From Microbacterium sp. (GTDB lineage Bacteria > Actinomycetota > Actinomycetes > Actinomycetales > Microbacteriaceae), in assembly GCA_003248845.1 (NCBI GenBank), contig QFPD01000032.1, positions 1-10,975 on the forward strand: a stretch of 10,975 bases of DNA, in the 5' to 3' direction. Each line of letters starts with the position of its first letter. Positions within the stretch are counted from its first letter, which is position 1. Of the stretch, positions 8,282 to 10,975 are shown piece by piece. The notes beneath the pieces are model-generated. The model had not been told where the DNA came from. It saw nothing but the letters and a program-made list of their open reading frames with translations, and searched no databases. The translations under genes were made by a program, and so were the position numbers.

Positions 8282-8309
8282 GCGCGCCAGCGCCCTGAAG
8301 GTGGATCCC

Positions 8310-8344
8310 GCGCCCCCGATGTACGTGGTGTACAGCGGGGGCGC
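8310..8344. terminator. Strong hairpin after the aldo/keto reductase gene
   Basis: Arms GCGCCCCC (8310-8317) and GGGGGCGC (8337-8344) pair perfectly. A 2x2 internal loop separates them from a second perfect stem, TGTAC (8320-8324) with GTACA (8330-8334), closing a five-base loop. It lies 28 bases past the reductase stop. It is probably a terminator without a U-run, but its right arm also overlaps the -35 region of the aspA promoter, so an operator role is possible. Confidence 0.65.
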
Positions 8345-8357
8345 CGGCGCGCGGGGT

Positions 8358-8396
8358 TAGGCTCGGAGGACCACCCGAGGCTACGACCCACAAGGA
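8358..8396 (+). promoter_or_regulatory. aspA -10 element and ribosome-binding site
   Basis: TAGGCT (8358-8363) is identical to the -10 before the metallophosphoesterase gene and would start transcription near 8370. AAGGA (8392-8396) lies eight bases before the ATG at 8405. No -35 resembling TTGACA is present; the corresponding position falls in the GC hairpin. Confidence 0.5.
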
Positions 8397-8404
8397 CCGC
8401 ACTC

Positions 8405-9862
8405 ATGGCACTGGACGCGAAGATGCGCACCGAATCCGACTCGCTGGGATCGATGGAGATCCCCGCCGATGCCTACTGGGGCATCCACACCGCACGCGCG
8501 CTGGAGAACTTCCCGATCTCCATGCGTCCGATCTGGGTGTATCGCGACCTCGTCGTCGCGCTCGCGATGGTGAAGCAGGCCTCCGCGCGAGCGAACCGCG
8601 ACATCGGAGTGCTGGATGCCGAGCGCGCGAGCCTCATCGACCGGGCCGCCCAGCGCGTGATCGACGGCGAGTTCCACGACCAGTTCGTCGTGGGCGTCGT
8701 GCAGGGCGGCGCCGGCACCTCCACGAACATGAACGCGAACGAGGTCATCACCAACGTCGCGCTCGAGATGGCCGGCCGCGAGAAGGGGGACTACGCGTTC
8801 CTCTCGCCGATCGACCACACGAACCGCTCGCAGTCGACCAACGATGTCTACCCGACGGCGGTGAAGATCGGGCTGAGCCTCGACCTCGTCACCCTCCTCG
8901 AAGAGCTCGAACTGCTGAAGCAGTCGTTCATGAACAAGGCTGTCGAGTTCCACGACATCCTGAAGATCGGCCGCACCCAGCTGCAGGACGCCGTCCCGAT
9001 GACGCTCGGCCAGGAGTTCCACGGCTTCGCCACGACGCTCGGCTACGACCATCAGCGTCTCACCGAGAACCGGTATCTCCTCTTCGAGATCAACATGGGC
9101 GCGACCGCGATCGGCACGGGCATCACGACGCACCCGGGCTACGCGCCCGCCGTGCTCGCGCACCTGCGCGAGATCACCGGACTCGATCTCGCGACCGCCG
9201 ATGACCTCGTCGAGGCGACGAGCGACACCGGCTCGTTCATGTCGTTCTCGTCGACCCTCAAGCGCAACGCCATGAAGCTCTCGAAGATCTGCAACGACCT
9301 GCGGCTGCTCTCCTCGGGCCCGCAGGCGGGTCTCGGCGAGATCAACCTGCCCGCCCAGCAGGCGGGATCGTCGATCATGCCCGGCAAGGTCAACCCGGTG
9401 ATCCCCGAGGTCGTGAATCAGGTCGCCTTCTCGGTCGCCGGCGCCGACCTCACCGTCACGATGGCCTCCGAGGCGGGTCAGCTGCAGCTGAACGCATTCG
9501 AGCCGATCATCGCCCATTCGATCTTCCAATCGATCACGTGGATGCGCCGCGGCATGCGGACGCTCCGGGTCAACTGCATCGACGGCATCACGGCGAACCG
9601 GGATCGCCTCGGTGCGATGGTCGGGTCGTCGGTCGGCGTCGTCACGGCACTGACCCCGTTCATCGGCTACGCGGCATCCGCCGCCCTCGCGAAGACGGCG
9701 CTCCTGACGCATCGCAACGTCGGCGATCTCGTCGTCGAGGCGGGACTCATGTCGCGCGACGAGGTCGACAAGCAGCTCTCGCCGGCGCGGCTGTCGGGGC
9801 TCGAGGCGATCACGCAGGCGATCCCCGTGATCCAGCCGGTGGAGAACCTCGTCGAGGGCTGA
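8405..9862 (+). CDS. aspA: Aspartate ammonia-lyase
   Basis: Reversible deamination of L-aspartate to fumarate and ammonia in the cytoplasm, feeding the TCA cycle. 485 residues, a normal length, in the aspartase/fumarase superfamily. Visible: YWGIHTARALENF at 24-36, GAGTSTNMNANE at 102-113, SQSTND at 142-147, and the superfamily signature GSSIMPGKVNP at 321-331 with the catalytic-loop Ser. GRTQLQDAVP (189-198) has Gln192 where class II fumarases have His (THLQD); E. coli AspA has the same TQLQD, which together with IHTARALENF favours aspartase over fumarase. A related lyase specificity cannot be fully excluded. The start is supported by AAGGA at an eight-base spacing. It appears monocistronic, with a hairpin upstream and a separate promoter downstream. 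Confidence 0.93.
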   Translation: MALDAKMRTESDSLGSMEIPADAYWGIHTARALENFPISMRPIWVYRDLVVALAMVKQASARANRDIGVLDAERASLIDRAAQRVIDGEFHDQFVVGVVQGGAGTSTNMNANEVITNVALEMAGREKGDYAFLSPIDHTNRSQSTNDVYPTAVKIGLSLDLVTLLEELELLKQSFMNKAVEFHDILKIGRTQLQDAVPMTLGQEFHGFATTLGYDHQRLTENRYLLFEINMGATAIGTGITTHPGYAPAVLAHLREITGLDLATADDLVEATSDTGSFMSFSSTLKRNAMKLSKICNDLRLLSSGPQAGLGEINLPAQQAGSSIMPGKVNPVIPEVVNQVAFSVAGADLTVTMASEAGQLQLNAFEPIIAHSIFQSITWMRRGMRTLRVNCIDGITANRDRLGAMVGSSVGVVTALTPFIGYAASAALAKTALLTHRNVGDLVVEAGLMSRDEVDKQLSPARLSGLEAITQAIPVIQPVENLVEG

Positions 9863-9896
9863 CACGCGGAACTGGCGAGCGGCGGCGGCCAGGCGA

Positions 9897-9942
9897 TAGC
9901 TTTCTCTCACGCCCGATCGTCGCCGCCGTACCCTCCGAGGAG
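9897..9942 (+). promoter_or_regulatory. Candidate -10 and ribosome-binding site of the first DUF4190 gene
   Basis: TAGCTT (9897-9902) fits TANNNT in the 86-base gap after aspA, with no convincing -35. GAGGAG (9937-9942) lies six bases before ATG at 9949 and fixes the start, although the open frame runs upstream into aspA. Short CGGCGGCG/CGCCGCCG arms (9880-9887, 9921-9928) could pair around the -10 but have a long loop. Confidence 0.4.
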
Positions 9943-9948
9943 AACGAC

Positions 9949-10326
9949 ATGTCCGACCCGCAGAACCCCGAACCCGCTCCCGCCTACGCTGCGGCTCCCG
10001 CGTACGCAGGCCCTCCCGCCGCCCCGGCGACGGTTCCCGGCAAGACGCTCGGCATCGTCGCGTTCGTGCTGTCCTTCTTCGCGCAGCTGATCGCCCTCAT
10101 CCTCGGCATCGTCGCCCTCGTGCAAAGTCGCAAGGCCGGTGTCAAGAACGGCTTCGCGCTCGCCGCGGTCATCATCAGCTCTGTGGTGATCGTCGTGGGC
10201 ATCATCGTGTTGATCGTGCTCATCTCGGTCTTCGCCTCGGCGGCCGGGGATCTCGTGCAGTTCTGTCTCGACAACCCCGCCGGTGTCTACGAGGTCAACG
10301 GACAGACGATCACCTGCGGCGGCTGA
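9949..10326 (+). CDS. DUF4190-type membrane protein, first tandem copy
   Basis: 125 residues. Residues 1-30 are uncharged and Pro/Ala/Tyr-rich (PAYAAAPAYAGPPAAP), followed by two membrane spans at about 34-58 and 69-97 joined by a short basic loop (SRKAGVKNG). The loop charge places it in the cytoplasm, which puts both ends outside. The tail (98-125) has Cys106 and Cys123 separated by 16 residues, with the motif EV-N-GQ between them, suited to a disulfide. The LGIVALVQSRKAG-type core is that of DUF4190 proteins, whose function is unknown. The next gene is a paralogue with about 83% DNA identity over the 147-base membrane core, so a local duplication is likely. The start is set by GAGGAG at six-base spacing. 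Confidence 0.88.
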   Translation: MSDPQNPEPAPAYAAAPAYAGPPAAPATVPGKTLGIVAFVLSFFAQLIALILGIVALVQSRKAGVKNGFALAAVIISSVVIVVGIIVLIVLISVFASAAGDLVQFCLDNPAGVYEVNGQTITCGG

Positions 10327-10389
10327 CCACCCGCGCTGACCCTGTAGCGTCGGAGGACCGGAAACACCGGCACGATCCCCGCGAAGGAG
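10323..10389 (+). promoter_or_regulatory. Promoter and ribosome-binding site of the second DUF4190 gene
   Basis: CTGACC (10323-10328, overlapping the preceding stop codon) and TAGCGT (10345-10350) are 16 bases apart, and TG directly before the -10 makes it an extended -10. GAAGGAG (10383-10389) lies eight bases before the ATG at 10398. The second copy can therefore be transcribed on its own, although read-through from the first is possible since no hairpin separates them. Confidence 0.5.
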
Positions 10390-10397
10390 ACCGACCC

Positions 10398-10949
10398 ATG
10401 ACCGATCCGCACAACCCCGCCGCACAGAACCCCTCCGGAGGCGACGCCGCGCCCGCGACGCCTCCCGCTCCGCCTGCTTACGGCGAGTACGCGACGCCGC
10501 CCGCCGCGCCGGCATACGGCGAGTACGCGCCGACCGCGCCGGCGGGTCCGCCCGCTCCCGACGCGAACGCCTACCAGCAGCCCGCCTACGCGCAGGCGCC
10601 CGCGTACGCCCCCGGAGCGCCTGCGCCGGGAGCCGCCGTCCCCGGCAAGACCCTCGGGATCGTCGCGTTCGTGCTGTCGTTTTTTGTGCAGCTGATCGCA
10701 CTGATCCTCGGGATCGTCGCGCTCGTGCAGTCGAAGAAGGCTGGTCGCAGCAACGGCTTCGCGCTCGCCGCCATCATCATCAGCGCCGTCCTGATGGTGA
10801 TCGGCGCGATTCTCGCGGCGATCTTCATCCCCATCTTCATCGAGTCGATCAACGCGGCCACGGTATGCGCGAACGACCCCAACGCGACGGTCGAGGTGTT
10901 CGGCCAGCAGCTGAGCTGCCAGCAGCTGCTGGAGCAGTCCGGCCGCTGA
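10398..10949 (+). CDS. DUF4190-type membrane protein, second tandem copy
   Basis: 183 residues, with the same plan as its neighbour but a much longer N-terminal region. Residues 1-82 are Pro/Ala/Tyr-rich and include PAYGEYA twice (26-32, 38-44) and several PAYA units. Spans lie at about 86-110 and 121-149 with the basic loop SKKAGRSNG between them. The tail has Cys157 and Cys174, again 16 residues apart, with EV-F-GQ in the same register as in the first copy. Positive-inside topology predicts the Pro-rich region and tail outside the membrane. Such regions are common in actinobacterial envelope proteins; function is unknown. The extra N-terminal length appears to come from repeat expansion. 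Confidence 0.9.
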   Translation: MTDPHNPAAQNPSGGDAAPATPPAPPAYGEYATPPAAPAYGEYAPTAPAGPPAPDANAYQQPAYAQAPAYAPGAPAPGAAVPGKTLGIVAFVLSFFVQLIALILGIVALVQSKKAGRSNGFALAAIIISAVLMVIGAILAAIFIPIFIESINAATVCANDPNATVEVFGQQLSCQQLLEQSGR

Positions 10950-10975
10950 GCGGTCGGCGTCAGCCGAGAATGCGG

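Noticed and set aside
8405..9862. Class II fumarase as the identity of the lyase gene
   Set aside because: The THLQD motif of fumarases is TQLQD here and the N-terminal IHTARALENF segment is aspartase-like.
8381..9910. 509-codon minus-strand open frame opposite aspA
   Set aside because: Shadow of the aspartase gene; no motif, no ribosome-binding site.
9538..9948. Upstream extension of the first DUF4190 reading frame into aspA
   Set aside because: GAGGAG six bases before ATG 9949 and homology with the second copy, which begins MTDPHNP, fix the start at 9949.
10960..10975. Possible 3' end of a minus-strand gene (codons Arg-Ile-Leu-Gly then TGA at 10962-10960)
   Set aside because: Only four codons are in the window; a convergent gene is plausible but cannot be supported.

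Overview
The window is a high-GC actinobacterial chromosome segment, most likely from Microbacterium or a close relative in the Microbacteriaceae. The reasons are strong G/C preference at third codon positions, GTG as well as ATG starts, protein sequences that look actinobacterial, and the recurring word GGATGC/GCATCC. This is judged from the sequence alone; no search was run. It is mostly a housekeeping region and I see no RNA gene, CRISPR array, transposase or phage gene.

Left part (1-1937): the 3' part of an ATP-type 6-phosphofructokinase gene (+) converges with a DUF559/AbiEi-N-terminal gene (-). The DUF559 gene is bracketed by two 65-bp, nearly palindromic repeat copies in inverted orientation, which is the most mobile-looking structure here.

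Middle (1938-5961): an oligopeptidase B gene (-) is divergent from a PiT phosphate transporter gene (+). Their shared 198-bp intergenic region carries two 11-bp direct repeats resembling a PHO box. The transporter gene overlaps a small two-span membrane protein gene by ATGA, so the two are probably translationally coupled.

Right-middle (5962-8281): a class III cyclic-nucleotide-phosphodiesterase-like metallophosphoesterase stands alone behind its own leaderless promoter. It is followed by a MerR regulator and an aldo/keto reductase that overlap by ATGA. Their promoter has a 19-bp spacer filled by an 8-4-8 inverted repeat, the classic MerR-family arrangement, so this is probably a self-controlled two-gene operon.

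Right part (8282-10975): a strong hairpin, an aspartate ammonia-lyase gene, then two tandem paralogous DUF4190-type membrane proteins with Pro/Ala-rich N-termini and an identically spaced Cys-x16-Cys C-terminal tail.

Regulatory theme: three genes (oligopeptidase B, metallophosphoesterase, merR) have a TANNNT -10 element exactly six bases before the start codon and no Shine-Dalgarno sequence, which points to leaderless transcripts. The others have AAGGAG-like ribosome-binding sites or, for the transporter, a weak one. Every intergenic gap is under 300 bases and the main signals seen in them are listed below.
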